From: Treponemataceae bacterium
GTDB lineage: Bacteria > Spirochaetota > Spirochaetia > Treponematales > Treponemataceae
Reading direction: 5' to 3'
NCBI GenBank assembly: GCA_024402435.1
Contig: JAKSTU010000005.1
Location: 1-64,000 of the forward strand
Length of the DNA stretch: 64,000 nucleotides
In this document: positions 35,211-43,808 of the stretch, one piece after another
Layout of the letters: each line of letters starts with the position of its first letter
Numbering within the stretch: position 1 is the stretch's first letter
The notes under the pieces: model-generated
Database searches by the model: none
Told to the model about the DNA's origin: nothing
What the model saw: the letters and a program-made list of their open reading frames with translations, nothing else
Program-made: the position numbers and the translations under genes

Positions 35211-36191
35211 ATGAAGACAACAGAAGAAAACATTGCAATTAGAAAACCTCTGGGAAAGAAATCCTTTTGGACCAGACTCAGAGAAGAAAAATATCTGCAG
35301 TTCATGGCCCTTTGCGGTGTAGTTTGGATGCTGGTATTCAATTATGCACCTATGTACGGAATCCTGATTGCGTTCAAAAAGAACTATAAGATCACGACTC
35401 CGCTTTTCAGCCTGAAATTCCTTCAGTCTGAATGGGCTGACAAAGGCGGTTTTTTGCACTTCATCAATTTTTTCAAAGATGAAGAGTTTTGGCCGATCAT
35501 TACAAACACTTTGGGAATCAGCCTTCTGAAGCTGGTAATCAACTTTCCGCTGCCCATTGTTTTTGCACTGATGCTCAACGAAGTGCGCAACCAGAAGTTC
35601 AAGAAAGTCGTGCAGACAATTTCTTATCTTCCGCACTTTCTTTCATGGGTTGTTCTTGGCGGTATTCTTACCACATGGCTCGGTGAAACAGGTCTGTTCA
35701 ATGAAATACTGATAGATTTGGGAATAATCGAACATGGCAAGACTTATCTTGCTTATCCCCAGTATTTTTGGGCAATCATCGTTATCAGTGACTTGTGGAA
35801 AGAACTTGGCTGGTCTGCAATCATTTATCTTGCAGCAATTTCCGGCATTGACCAGGAAATGTACGAAGCTGCCCGCGTTGACGGTGCAAGCCGCTGGAGA
35901 CAGATCTGGTCAATCACTCTGCCTTCAATCGCTCCTACTATTACGATTCTGCTGATTCTGCAGGTAGGAAGCCTTCTGAATACAAACTTTGACCAGATTT
36001 TCGTTCTGTGGAACCCGCTCAACTCCGAACGCAGCAACGTAATCGACATCTATACGTACAATACGGCCATGCGGAGCATGCGTTATTCATACGCGGCAGC
36101 AATCGGGCTTTTCAAATCAGTAGTGGCTTTCATCCTGCTGTTCATTGCGAACCAGGTTTCCAAGCGGCTTAACGACACATCACTTTTTTAA
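35211..36191 (+). CDS. ABC transporter permease, LplB family
   Basis: A 326-residue inner-membrane permease with six membrane segments and a long polar N-terminus. The EAA loop that contacts the ATPase is YEAARVDGASRWRQIWSITLPSI. The segment NYAPMYGILIAFKKNY is characteristic of LplB-type permeases for complex oligosaccharides in the CUT1 class. First gene of a three-gene operon with a second permease and a binding protein; no ATPase gene is present, as usual when a shared MsmK-like ATPase is encoded elsewhere. Confidence 0.9.
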   Translation: MKTTEENIAIRKPLGKKSFWTRLREEKYLQFMALCGVVWMLVFNYAPMYGILIAFKKNYKITTPLFSLKFLQSEWADKGGFLHFINFFKDEEFWPIITNTLGISLLKLVINFPLPIVFALMLNEVRNQKFKKVVQTISYLPHFLSWVVLGGILTTWLGETGLFNEILIDLGIIEHGKTYLAYPQYFWAIIVISDLWKELGWSAIIYLAAISGIDQEMYEAARVDGASRWRQIWSITLPSIAPTITILLILQVGSLLNTNFDQIFVLWNPLNSERSNVIDIYTYNTAMRSMRYSYAAAIGLFKSVVAFILLFIANQVSKRLNDTSLF

Positions 36192-36210
36192 GGTAAAGGA
36201 AGGCGATTTT

Positions 36211-37101
36211 ATGGCAGGTAAAATGAAAAAGCTTGGCAGTGCTACAACTGCTGATTACATACTGACCGTGCTGATGCTGGTACTTTGCTTCATCACATTG
36301 TATCCCGTCTGGTACACAGTGGTAATTTCATTCAACGATTCAAGTGATGCACTCCGCGGAGGAATCAAATGGTTTCCGCGCAAGTTCTCCCTTGAAAGTT
36401 ACCGCACCGTATTTCTGGACAAATCAATCATCAATGCTTTTACGGTAACTGTTCTCCGTACTGTGATCGGTACAGTGGCAAGCGTTTTCTTCACCGGAAT
36501 GGTAGGATACGCTTTTTCAAAGAAACACATCATGGGAAACAAGTTCTACACGATTCTTGGAACCATAACAATGTTCTTCAACGGAGGTCTGATTCCGTAC
36601 TTCATTCTGATCAAAAACATCGGATTGTATGACAGCTTCTGGGTTTACATCATTCCGGGTCTGTTCAGTTTCTACAACATGATCATCTTCATGTCCTTTT
36701 TCAGGGAACTTCCTCCAGGACTTGAAGAATCTGCCAAACTGGACGGTGCAAATGACATGGTGATTTTCATCCGCATTGTCATTCCGCTTTCCATGCCGGT
36801 AATGGCCACAATTGCACTGTTCAACGGTGTTGGCCACTGGAACGATTACTTTACCGGAGTCATGTACATCAACAAAAGCAGTCTGCAGCCGATTCAGACA
36901 TTCCTGTATAGAATCGTTGCAAGTGCAAGTGCTTCCCGTGCCGTTGTAGCACTGCCGGCCGGTATTTCAGCACAGCAGGTAAGTTCTTCCAGTGTGCGTC
37001 TTGCCACAATGGTTGTAACAACTGCACCAATTATCTGCGTATATCCTTTTATGCAGAAATACTTTGTAAAAGGTATGATGATCGGTTCAATCAAAGGCTG
37101 A
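36211..37101 (+). CDS. ABC transporter permease, YtcP/MalG-like
   Basis: A 296-residue permease with six membrane segments. ITLYPVWYTVVISFNDSSDA in the first periplasmic loop and the EAA motif EESAKLDGANDMVIFIRIVIPLSMP mark it as the CarB-type partner of LplB permeases. The start at 36211 is fixed by GGAAGG a few bases upstream; the longer frame overlaps the previous gene without signal. It forms the heterodimeric channel with its neighbour. Confidence 0.9.
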   Translation: MAGKMKKLGSATTADYILTVLMLVLCFITLYPVWYTVVISFNDSSDALRGGIKWFPRKFSLESYRTVFLDKSIINAFTVTVLRTVIGTVASVFFTGMVGYAFSKKHIMGNKFYTILGTITMFFNGGLIPYFILIKNIGLYDSFWVYIIPGLFSFYNMIIFMSFFRELPPGLEESAKLDGANDMVIFIRIVIPLSMPVMATIALFNGVGHWNDYFTGVMYINKSSLQPIQTFLYRIVASASASRAVVALPAGISAQQVSSSSVRLATMVVTTAPIICVYPFMQKYFVKGMMIGSIKG

Positions 37102-37198
37102 TCAAAGGAAACAAAACAGTTCAGAACCCGGGTTGAGTAGGGAATAATCCGGGAAATGATAAAGAAAATTAAAGGACTTCAAATTCAGGAGGATTAAG

Positions 37199-38839
37199 AT
37201 GAAGAAGTTTCTTACAGTTGTTCTGATGCTCTGCATGATTGCAACATCAGTGGTTTTTGCCGCCGGCAAAAAAGACACAGCAAAGAATGCAGCTACAGTT
37301 GCAGGAACAAAGGATGTGGCCGGATGGACACTCAACAAAGACACACCCATTACTTTTGACTGGTACATTCACTTCAGCTGGTTTGCACGTCATTGGGGAG
37401 ATTCAGAAATTTCCAAATACATCACTGAAAAAACCGGTGTAAATGTAAACTTTGTTGTTCCCGCAGGTAACGAAGCAGAACGCCTTAACGCAATGATTGC
37501 CGGTGATGCACTGCCGGACCTGATCACACTGGGCTGGTATGAAGGCCAGGTTCCCATGATGATCGATTCAGAACTGGTTTTTGCACTTGATGAACTGGCT
37601 GAAAAATATGATCCTTACTTCTTTGCAATTGCAAACAATGACAAAATGGGATGGTACAGACAGGCAGACGGTCACGTTTACGGTTACCCCAACTCATCAT
37701 ATACACCTTCTGACTATGAAATGTATCGCGGAAAACTCACTTCCAACGAAACATTCCTGGTCCGCAAAGATATGTACGAAGCACTGGGATGCCCTGACAT
37801 GACAACACCGGAGGGATTTGTTGCTGCTCTCGAAAAAGCACGCGAAATGTTCCCCACAGTTAACGGTCAGCCCCTTATTCCTTTCGGAGCAAACGAATTT
37901 GGTGATGTAGGATGCAACTCTTTTGAAGAATACCTGATGCACTTCCTGGCAATTGCTCCCGAAGAAAACGGAAAATTCCAGAACTTTGATGTTGGTCTTA
38001 CAGAAAACGAAGAATATGTCCGCTGGCTCAAAGCATTCCGCCTGGCACATGAAAAAGGTCTGATTCCTACAGACATGTTCGTTGACAAACGTTCACAGAT
38101 TGAAGAAAAAGCTGCTCAAGGACGCTACTTTGCAATGCTGTACCAGAACTGGGATATGCAGGCTGCACAGAATGCCCGTTATGCAGAAGACCCCAACTCA
38201 ATCTACATTGCAGTTGAAGGTCCCAAAAACTCAAAAGGCGATGATCACAAACTGGCCGGAAGCGGTATTGCAGGTTGGACAATCACACTGATTTCCAAAA
38301 ACTGTAAAGATCCTGCACGTGCAATGCAGTTCCTTACTTACCTGATTTCTGAAGAAGGACAGATGGATACAAACTTCGGTATTCAGGGAAAACATTGGAA
38401 CTACAATGCAGCAGGTATTCCTGAACTGATTCCTGAACTTAAAGAACTGGATCAGACTGACCATAACAAACAGGAAGACACAATCGGTGTTCAGTATACA
38501 TACTGGATGCTTATGGACACAGCTTGGCAGGCACAGTTCGGTGTTGAATATTCACCTTCTCTGGAACAGCCCCAGCTTTGGACACGTCCTTATGTAACTT
38601 CTTATGCTGCATACGACGGTCTTACACTGGAAGTCGGTTCTGACGAAGCACTGATTTGTGAAGAATGCCAGCGCCGTTGGGGTAAAGTTCTTCCCGCACT
38701 TATCCGTGCAGAAACTGAAGCAGAATTCGATTCTATCCTTGCTGAGTTCAACAAATACAAGAAAGACAAAGGCATGGACAAAGTAATCGATGCTCAGACA
38801 AAACTGATGAATATCAACAAGGCAAAACTCGGTATGTAA
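37199..38839 (+). CDS. Extracellular solute-binding protein of the sugar ABC transporter
   Basis: A 546-residue exported protein: signal peptide with hydrophobic core at 5-20 and cleavage near VFAAG; no lipobox cysteine, so probably free in the periplasm. The mature part matches the LplA/YtcQ class: ITFDWYIHFSWFARHWGDSE, IAGDALPDLITLGWYEG, GWTITLISKNCKDPARAMQF. Substrate unknown, likely an oligosaccharide given the neighbouring glycosidase-like and pectin genes. Shine-Dalgarno AGGAGG. Followed by two hairpin terminators. GC3-rich, uniform codon use suggests high expression. Confidence 0.9.
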   Translation: MKKFLTVVLMLCMIATSVVFAAGKKDTAKNAATVAGTKDVAGWTLNKDTPITFDWYIHFSWFARHWGDSEISKYITEKTGVNVNFVVPAGNEAERLNAMIAGDALPDLITLGWYEGQVPMMIDSELVFALDELAEKYDPYFFAIANNDKMGWYRQADGHVYGYPNSSYTPSDYEMYRGKLTSNETFLVRKDMYEALGCPDMTTPEGFVAALEKAREMFPTVNGQPLIPFGANEFGDVGCNSFEEYLMHFLAIAPEENGKFQNFDVGLTENEEYVRWLKAFRLAHEKGLIPTDMFVDKRSQIEEKAAQGRYFAMLYQNWDMQAAQNARYAEDPNSIYIAVEGPKNSKGDDHKLAGSGIAGWTITLISKNCKDPARAMQFLTYLISEEGQMDTNFGIQGKHWNYNAAGIPELIPELKELDQTDHNKQEDTIGVQYTYWMLMDTAWQAQFGVEYSPSLEQPQLWTRPYVTSYAAYDGLTLEVGSDEALICEECQRRWGKVLPALIRAETEAEFDSILAEFNKYKKDKGMDKVIDAQTKLMNINKAKLGM

Positions 38840-38848
38840 TTGAAAAGG

Positions 38849-38900
38849 AAAAGTCCGGAAAAGACAGAGCTGTGATTCAGCTTGGTTCCGGACTTTTCTC
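38849..38900 (+). terminator. First terminator after the binding-protein gene
   Basis: Perfect 12-bp arms AAAAGTCCGGAA and TTCCGGACTTTT around a 25-nt loop with a small inner stem. Confidence 0.9.
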
Positions 38901-38922
38901 CCGATTATTTGTTTTTTGAATG

Positions 38923-38968
38923 AACCCCGGATTAAGAATCACTCACCTTAGTCCGGGGTTTTCTTTTG
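38923..38968 (+). terminator. Second, tandem terminator
   Basis: Perfect 9-bp arms AACCCCGGA and TCCGGGGTT followed by TTTTCTTTT. Two terminators in series suggest strong upstream transcription. Confidence 0.88.
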
Positions 38969-38980
38969 TCTTTCAAACTT

Positions 38981-39469
38981 TCAGATGATTCCTGAAAACA
39001 AAGCAATAAGAAACTCAAAAGTAAAAATCGTAAGAGGTGTCAGAATGGAAAAAGCTCTGCGAAGAGGTTTTGATTCTGTACTGCTGAGGAATTCCAGTTC
39101 CCAGAAAAAAGTTGCAAGAATCATGATTAGAACAAAAACTGTCAGAAGAACTGCAAAAACAGAACCTGATGCAATTTCTTCACTGCCTGATGTTATGACT
39201 TTGTAAGTCAGAATCACTGCACTCTGCAGAAAAACCATGGCGACTACAAAAAAGGGAACAAGTGCCTTGATGTTGGACTTGATCAGTTTTCTGCTGCTTT
39301 TTCTTCCTTTGGAAAGTGCCAGAAAACCGTTGACTCCCAAAAAGATTTTGTACCCGAAGGAAAAAATGAATCCCAGAAACCATATCGGGGTTGAAATGAA
39401 CATTCCGGAAAGAATGCCTGCAATAAAGGAAAAAATCCATGAATAAACGTAATTTTCTTTTTTAAGCAT
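38981..39469 (-). CDS. Small membrane protein of unknown function
   Basis: A 162-residue protein with four predicted membrane segments (about 8-28, 30-45, 68-90, 100-125) and a fifth near the C-terminus (138-160). A basic loop KGRKSSRKLIKSNIK lies in the middle. No family recognised. TACAAT, as part of the extended -10 TGCTACAAT, lies five bases before the ATG, and AAGGC sits between them, so it may be leaderless or use a very close Shine-Dalgarno. Upstream is a dyad CAGATGA / TCATCTG (39492-39511) and a repeat island. Confidence 0.6.
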   Translation of the reverse strand: MLKKENYVYSWIFSFIAGILSGMFISTPIWFLGFIFSFGYKIFLGVNGFLALSKGRKSSRKLIKSNIKALVPFFVVAMVFLQSAVILTYKVITSGSEEIASGSVFAVLLTVFVLIMILATFFWELEFLSSTESKPLRRAFSILTPLTIFTFEFLIALFSGII

Positions 39470-39538
39470 GCCTTATTGTAGCATAAATAATCAGATGAAA
39501 AAACTCATCTGGCTAATAACAATTGGAGCGATGTTGCA

Positions 39539-39705
39539 CACAAGTTTGTCATGCCGAGCGGAATGAGCGAAGTACCCCCGCCCCTGTCATGCGGGCACAA
39601 AGCGCACAAGTTTGTCATGCCGAGCAGAATGAGCGAAGTACACCTGTCCCCTGTCATGCGGGCACAAAGCCCATGTCATGTTGAGCGCAGTCGAAACATC
39701 TTGAT
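39539..39705. repeat. Dispersed-repeat island: two 66-bp units plus a copy of the left-end repeat
   Basis: Two near-identical units start at CACAAG 39539 and 39605 (66-bp period). Each holds TTTGTCATGCCGAGC(G/A)GAATG, then AGCGAAGTAC and CCTGTCATGCGGGCACAAAGC. A copy of TGTCATGTTGAGCG plus AGTCGAAACATC follows (39675-39702); the same element occurs at 88-125. A frame opens through this island but has no ribosome-binding site and is repeat-derived. Confidence 0.85.
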
Positions 39706-39724
39706 CACAGCATTCAGTGTGTCA

Positions 39725-41377
39725 TCAAATTTTTACCGATTCCAAAAAGTCTGCTGCAATGCGCCGGGTAATGGCAGCGTTTCCAGTTTTCAGGAGAAAA
39801 TCCTTTGTGTCCAGTTTGTCGCTTTTGCGGCTTTTGTATCCGTTTTCAACAAACTCAAGAAAATCCGCCGCAGAAACCGGTTCTTCAGGCCGGAACAGCT
39901 TTGCCTCCACATCCCGCACGGGAATGATTCCGTTCTGATAAGCGCACTCCACAGCACCGGCATAGGTTTCATGCCCCGCAATGTCAGTAAAAACATCGTT
40001 GTACACGTTTGTCGGAAAAAACTTCATCGCCCTGATCACAAACTCCAGTGCTTCAGAGCGGGTAAGCTTGTCGTCCGGCCGTTCAAGACCGTCAAAGATA
40101 ACCTGCTTCGGCGGCACCTGTGTCTCAAGACCGGCTGGCGCTTTCGGAAGTTCTATCACATGGGGAGCAACCCATAAAGGCTTTGTTGCAACAGGCGGAA
40201 GAATGTCATTAGCCATCGGGCACACTGAAATATCAAGCTGATGACTTACATAATGTGCAAAATGAAAAGCCCCGAAATCATTGGAATGAGTGTAATCCGA
40301 AGGGAAAAAGTATGGCTTTGCGCCATCAACGCCCCGGTCTGTCACAAAATCCATTGCAAACTTATGAAGATCCACAACAGGCACATTCATATCTTTCCCA
40401 AGTTCCAAAACAACTTCCGCATATTCTGCAAGCAGGTCGTTATAAAAATCACCTTTCCATGTATTCCGTGCAAGAGGAGTAACGAGAACCGGTACTGCGT
40501 TTTTTTCCCGGATGTCATTTATGTAGTTTATAAGATTGTTGCGATAACCTTCTTTTGCCTTAAGGTGTGCAAGTTTCTGGTCATTGTGAGCAAACTGAAA
40601 AAGAACAATATCGCCTGCTTTTACTCTTGGCAGCATGATTGCATAATGGCCTTCGCTTTTAAAACTTTCTGTCGTCAGGCCTGAATGTGCATGATTTGAA
40701 ACAGCAAAGTCTTTTTTCAGAAAAGCGCTTAGCATTTGTCCCCAACCGCAATAACTTGCACCCGGCGTGTAAGGATACTCCGCGCTCTGGTCAGTAACAG
40801 TGGAGTCACCGGCAATCCATACAGTTTTTACAGTTTCCGGTGCCGGCTCAACAATGATTCTCTGGAGACAAACTCCGTTTTTCCCTCCTGTTACGGCAAT
40901 GTCCGCAGAAGTGCAGGCTTCTTCGGCAGTTGTTCCCCGTGGAATAATCGGGCTGCAGTTCAATGCAAAAGTTCCGGAGAAAGTTTCTCCGGCTTTCAAC
41001 GCACCTTTCCAGGCAAGGCGGCGTCTTCCGAGAAAAATCAGGACTTCGGAGGCATCTTTTTCTGCAAAAAGCCGTACTGTTACAAGAATGTTTCCTTCTG
41101 TCCGAGGTTTCTCAAAAGGAAGGGGACATTTGAAGCATAAAGGAAAATCGCCTTCAAAATCTGAAACCGCTTTTGCGCCGTTTTCAGTAAGTTCTATGCG
41201 TGTGGCAGGAATTTCTCTGAACCATGGTGCGCTGTCAAAACCTGTGTTCAGTTCTGGAATTTGAAGAGCTGGAACAGCAGCACGGTTAGTCTCTGTTACA
41301 AAACCATAACCGCGCTCCTGCGAAAAAATAATTTCCGGAAGAGAAAGATTGTCAGTAAAATCAAAAGAGAGTGTCAT
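39725..41377 (-). CDS. Rhamnogalacturonan acetylesterase-like SGNH hydrolase with SLH-like C-terminus
   Basis: A 550-residue protein. Residues 40-180 form a beta-sandwich-like domain. Residues about 185-400 are an SGNH/GDSL esterase: nucleophile Ser192 in WIAGDSTVTD, SGLTTESF, HND at 264-266, and the late DYTHSNDFGA block with catalytic Asp/His, matching CE12 rhamnogalacturonan acetylesterases. It would remove acetyl groups from pectic oligomers. Residues 430-550 contain two SLH-like repeats (LTRSEALEFVIRAM, VFTDIAGHETYAGAVECAY). No signal peptide is visible. Three bases after the GH28 stop and without its own Shine-Dalgarno, so coupled. Last gene of the pectin operon. Confidence 0.82.
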   Translation of the reverse strand: MTLSFDFTDNLSLPEIIFSQERGYGFVTETNRAAVPALQIPELNTGFDSAPWFREIPATRIELTENGAKAVSDFEGDFPLCFKCPLPFEKPRTEGNILVTVRLFAEKDASEVLIFLGRRRLAWKGALKAGETFSGTFALNCSPIIPRGTTAEEACTSADIAVTGGKNGVCLQRIIVEPAPETVKTVWIAGDSTVTDQSAEYPYTPGASYCGWGQMLSAFLKKDFAVSNHAHSGLTTESFKSEGHYAIMLPRVKAGDIVLFQFAHNDQKLAHLKAKEGYRNNLINYINDIREKNAVPVLVTPLARNTWKGDFYNDLLAEYAEVVLELGKDMNVPVVDLHKFAMDFVTDRGVDGAKPYFFPSDYTHSNDFGAFHFAHYVSHQLDISVCPMANDILPPVATKPLWVAPHVIELPKAPAGLETQVPPKQVIFDGLERPDDKLTRSEALEFVIRAMKFFPTNVYNDVFTDIAGHETYAGAVECAYQNGIIPVRDVEAKLFRPEEPVSAADFLEFVENGYKSRKSDKLDTKDFLLKTGNAAITRRIAADFLESVKI

Positions 41378-41380
41378 AAA

Positions 41381-42733
41381 TCAATGTAAAAGAAAAGGCT
41401 CTTTTGGACCGATTATGGAAACGTTGTCAAAAACCGGATTTTCTGCGTTGAGAATACGGAAAGATTTTTCAGAAGTTTCAGGAATCCCTGAGAACATGTC
41501 TGAAAGATCCGGTTTTTCAGGTGCGTTTTCATCAGTTTCAAAGATGCAGTTCTGAATGATCAGATTTGTAAGAGGAGCTTCCGGCAAAGCGGCAATAAAT
41601 CCGGCACTTGCCTTGCACCCTGTTGCATGGACATTTCTGATTGTAATGTCTGTCAGATGCGGTGTTGCTTCGTTTACAGGAAGTGCTTCCTGACTGAAGA
41701 ATTCAGGTTCGCAGCGTTTTGTTCCGCAGCAGTAGAACATGTTGATTGCAAAGGGACAAAGACAACCGGTGATTTTCAAATTGTCAAAATGCAGATTGTG
41801 GACTGTTCCCCCTCTTCCGCGTCGTGTTTTGAGTCTTATGCCTCTGTCCGTGCCGCAGAAAGTGCAGTTTGTTACTGTAACATCTTCTATGCCGGCCGCA
41901 GTTTCGCTTCCCAGTACAATTCCGCCGTGTCCTTTGTTGACTGTGCAATTGTCAACGAGAACATGCCGTGACTTCCTGTTGATGCGGATTCCGTCTTCGC
42001 CTGCACCAGCTTTGATTGCGATGCCGTCGTCTCCAACGCTTACTGTGCAGTTTCTGATTGACACGTTTTCGCAGGAGTCAATGTCCATGCCGTCTGTGTT
42101 CGGGGCATCTTCAGGATTTGAAATGCAAATGCCTTCAACGGTGAGATTTTTCGTAAATACCGGATGAAAAGTCCAGAAAGGAGAATTTTTAAGTGTAATG
42201 CCTTCAACTTTTACGTTTTCGCATTCATAAAACTGCATGAGTGCAGGGCGCAAAAACTGAGTCTCTCGGCCGCCGCCACCGCCGGGCTGCTTTTCGTATC
42301 CGGGATTAAGAGCCGCAAGTTCAAGTTCGAAAGGTTCTACAGGTTTTGTCTGTGTCTTTTTGCGGCGTTTTTCTGCCCACCAGAAAGAACCGTTGCCGTC
42401 AAAAGTCCCTTTGCCGCGGACTGTAACATCCGTTGCATTGGCCGCAAAAATGCACGGATGCATTGCGTGGCAGACAACCCCTTCCCAGCGGGTTTTTACA
42501 GGTTTGTAACGGGCAGGTTCTGCAATGAACTGTATTACGGCATTTTCTTCCAGTGTAAGTGTCATGCCGCTGCACAGATCAATGGGACCAGTCCGCCATG
42601 TTCCTGCAGAAATAATCAGCTCGCCGCCTTTGTTCCGTGAAAAAAAATCAAAGGCAGCGGCAAAAACTTCTGAGTTGTCAAAGGTGGCTTCAGATTTTCC
42701 GCCGAATTCTGTCAAATTTTTCGTGATGTTCAT
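41381..42733 (-). CDS. Family 28 glycoside hydrolase (polygalacturonase-like)
   Basis: A 450-residue right-handed beta-helix enzyme hydrolysing galacturonan or rhamnogalacturonan. GH28 catalytic set is complete: NTDGMD (212-217), DDG (235-237, two catalytic Asp), GHGG (268-271, His) and RLKTRRG near 306. No signal peptide, so it is expected to act on imported oligogalacturonides in the cytoplasm. The start at 42733 follows AGGGGGC; a six-residue longer frame is less likely. Lies between eda and the CE12-like gene in the pectin operon. Confidence 0.93.
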   Translation of the reverse strand: MNITKNLTEFGGKSEATFDNSEVFAAAFDFFSRNKGGELIISAGTWRTGPIDLCSGMTLTLEENAVIQFIAEPARYKPVKTRWEGVVCHAMHPCIFAANATDVTVRGKGTFDGNGSFWWAEKRRKKTQTKPVEPFELELAALNPGYEKQPGGGGGRETQFLRPALMQFYECENVKVEGITLKNSPFWTFHPVFTKNLTVEGICISNPEDAPNTDGMDIDSCENVSIRNCTVSVGDDGIAIKAGAGEDGIRINRKSRHVLVDNCTVNKGHGGIVLGSETAAGIEDVTVTNCTFCGTDRGIRLKTRRGRGGTVHNLHFDNLKITGCLCPFAINMFYCCGTKRCEPEFFSQEALPVNEATPHLTDITIRNVHATGCKASAGFIAALPEAPLTNLIIQNCIFETDENAPEKPDLSDMFSGIPETSEKSFRILNAENPVFDNVSIIGPKEPFLLH

Positions 42734-42752
42734 AAAGCCCCCTTCAGGCAAA

Positions 42753-43718
42753 TCAGATTTTGTTCAAATGAACGGCAAAGCCACCGATCATGATTGTTGT
42801 ATAAACAAAAGAAAGAGGTGATTTTCCTGCTTCTCCTGTGTATTTTGCTGTAGACATGTCAGGCTCTACACCAAACTGCTTCAAATATGCGAGAGCGCGT
42901 TCAATGTTCCATGTTTTGATGCAGATATGTCCGTGAGTTCCGCGTCCGGATCCTTTCATTACTTCAAAAGAAGTTGAATCAACCGGTGAATTTGCAAACC
43001 ATGAAGAATTGCCTTCTTTTCCTACAAGACCGAAAGCTTCAAGCAGTCTTACGATTTTTGCAGCGTCTTCTGCATCTTCTCCGTTGATTCCGATGTGTCC
43101 CAGTGTAAATCCGTGCATCAGGCTGACAGCTTCTTTGCTGAGTTTTGTAACCAGTTCAGTGTCATCTTTAACCATCCAGCTTCCGCCGATAGCAATGATG
43201 TTCTTGCGCTTGAAGTAGTCACCCATATTCTTTGCATTGATTCCGCCTGTTGCCATGAATTTGACGTTGGGGAAGGGGCCTGCAAAGGCATCAAGCATTG
43301 CTACACCGCCGGCTGCTTCTGCCGGGAAGAACTTGAGAACGTTAAGGCCTTTGCCCAATGCCTGTTCAATTTCTCCGGGAGTTGCTACGCCGGGAATCAT
43401 GGGAACGCCTTTTGAAATTACAAAGTCGATTACCTCAGGATTGAAACCGGGTGCAACAATGAATTCTGCACCGGCATCAATTGCTTTCTGTGCATATTCT
43501 TTGTTGATTACTGTTCCGGCTCCCAAAAGCATTTCAGGGTATGCTTCTTTGATTGCCTTGATTCCGTCTGCAGCTGCTGCTGTGCGGAATGTAACTTCTG
43601 CAGCGGGAATTCCGCCGTCAATCAGGGCTTTTGCAAGAGGAACAGCCTGTTCTACGCTGTTCAGTTTGATTACGGGAATAATTCCGATGTCACGGATTCT
43701 GTCCAACAATTCACTCAT
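42753..43718 (-). CDS. eda: KDPG/KHG aldolase fused to a VOC-like domain
   Basis: A 321-residue protein. Residues 1-205 are 2-dehydro-3-deoxy-phosphogluconate aldolase: catalytic Glu41 (AEVTFRT), LLGAGTV, and Schiff-base Lys129 in VLKFFPAEA. It cleaves KDPG to pyruvate and glyceraldehyde 3-phosphate, the last step after KduI and KdgK. The normal enzyme ends near residue 210. Here about 110 more residues (FTLGHIGINGEDAEDAAKIV through GGFAVHLNKI) look like one vicinal-oxygen-chelate (glyoxalase) module. Shine-Dalgarno AAGGA. Follows kdgK after 85 bases occupied by two hairpins. Confidence 0.92.
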   Translation of the reverse strand: MSELLDRIRDIGIIPVIKLNSVEQAVPLAKALIDGGIPAAEVTFRTAAAADGIKAIKEAYPEMLLGAGTVINKEYAQKAIDAGAEFIVAPGFNPEVIDFVISKGVPMIPGVATPGEIEQALGKGLNVLKFFPAEAAGGVAMLDAFAGPFPNVKFMATGGINAKNMGDYFKRKNIIAIGGSWMVKDDTELVTKLSKEAVSLMHGFTLGHIGINGEDAEDAAKIVRLLEAFGLVGKEGNSSWFANSPVDSTSFEVMKGSGRGTHGHICIKTWNIERALAYLKQFGVEPDMSTAKYTGEAGKSPLSFVYTTIMIGGFAVHLNKI

Positions 43719-43744
43719 AGATCATTCCTTAAAAAAAAGTGAGA

Positions 43745-43808
43745 CAGAATTTTTCTGAGTATCAGAAAAATTCTGTATGTTAAAAAACTGCCTGTGCAGT
43801 TTTTTAAC
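43745..43808 (-). promoter_or_regulatory. Two tandem perfect hairpins between kdgK and eda
   Basis: Hairpin A 43779-43808: 12-bp arms GTTAAAAAACTG and CAGTTTTTTAAC, containing the kdgK stop codon. Hairpin B 43745-43775: 13-bp arms CAGAATTTTTCTG and CAGAAAAATTCTG. No clean T run follows B in the direction of transcription. Likely mRNA-stability or partial-termination elements that set the ratio of kdgK to downstream genes. Confidence 0.75.

Noticed and set aside
39551-40177. A 208-codon open frame running from the repeat island into the esterase gene
   Set aside because: Its first part is repeat-derived and the rest is antisense to the esterase; no Shine-Dalgarno.
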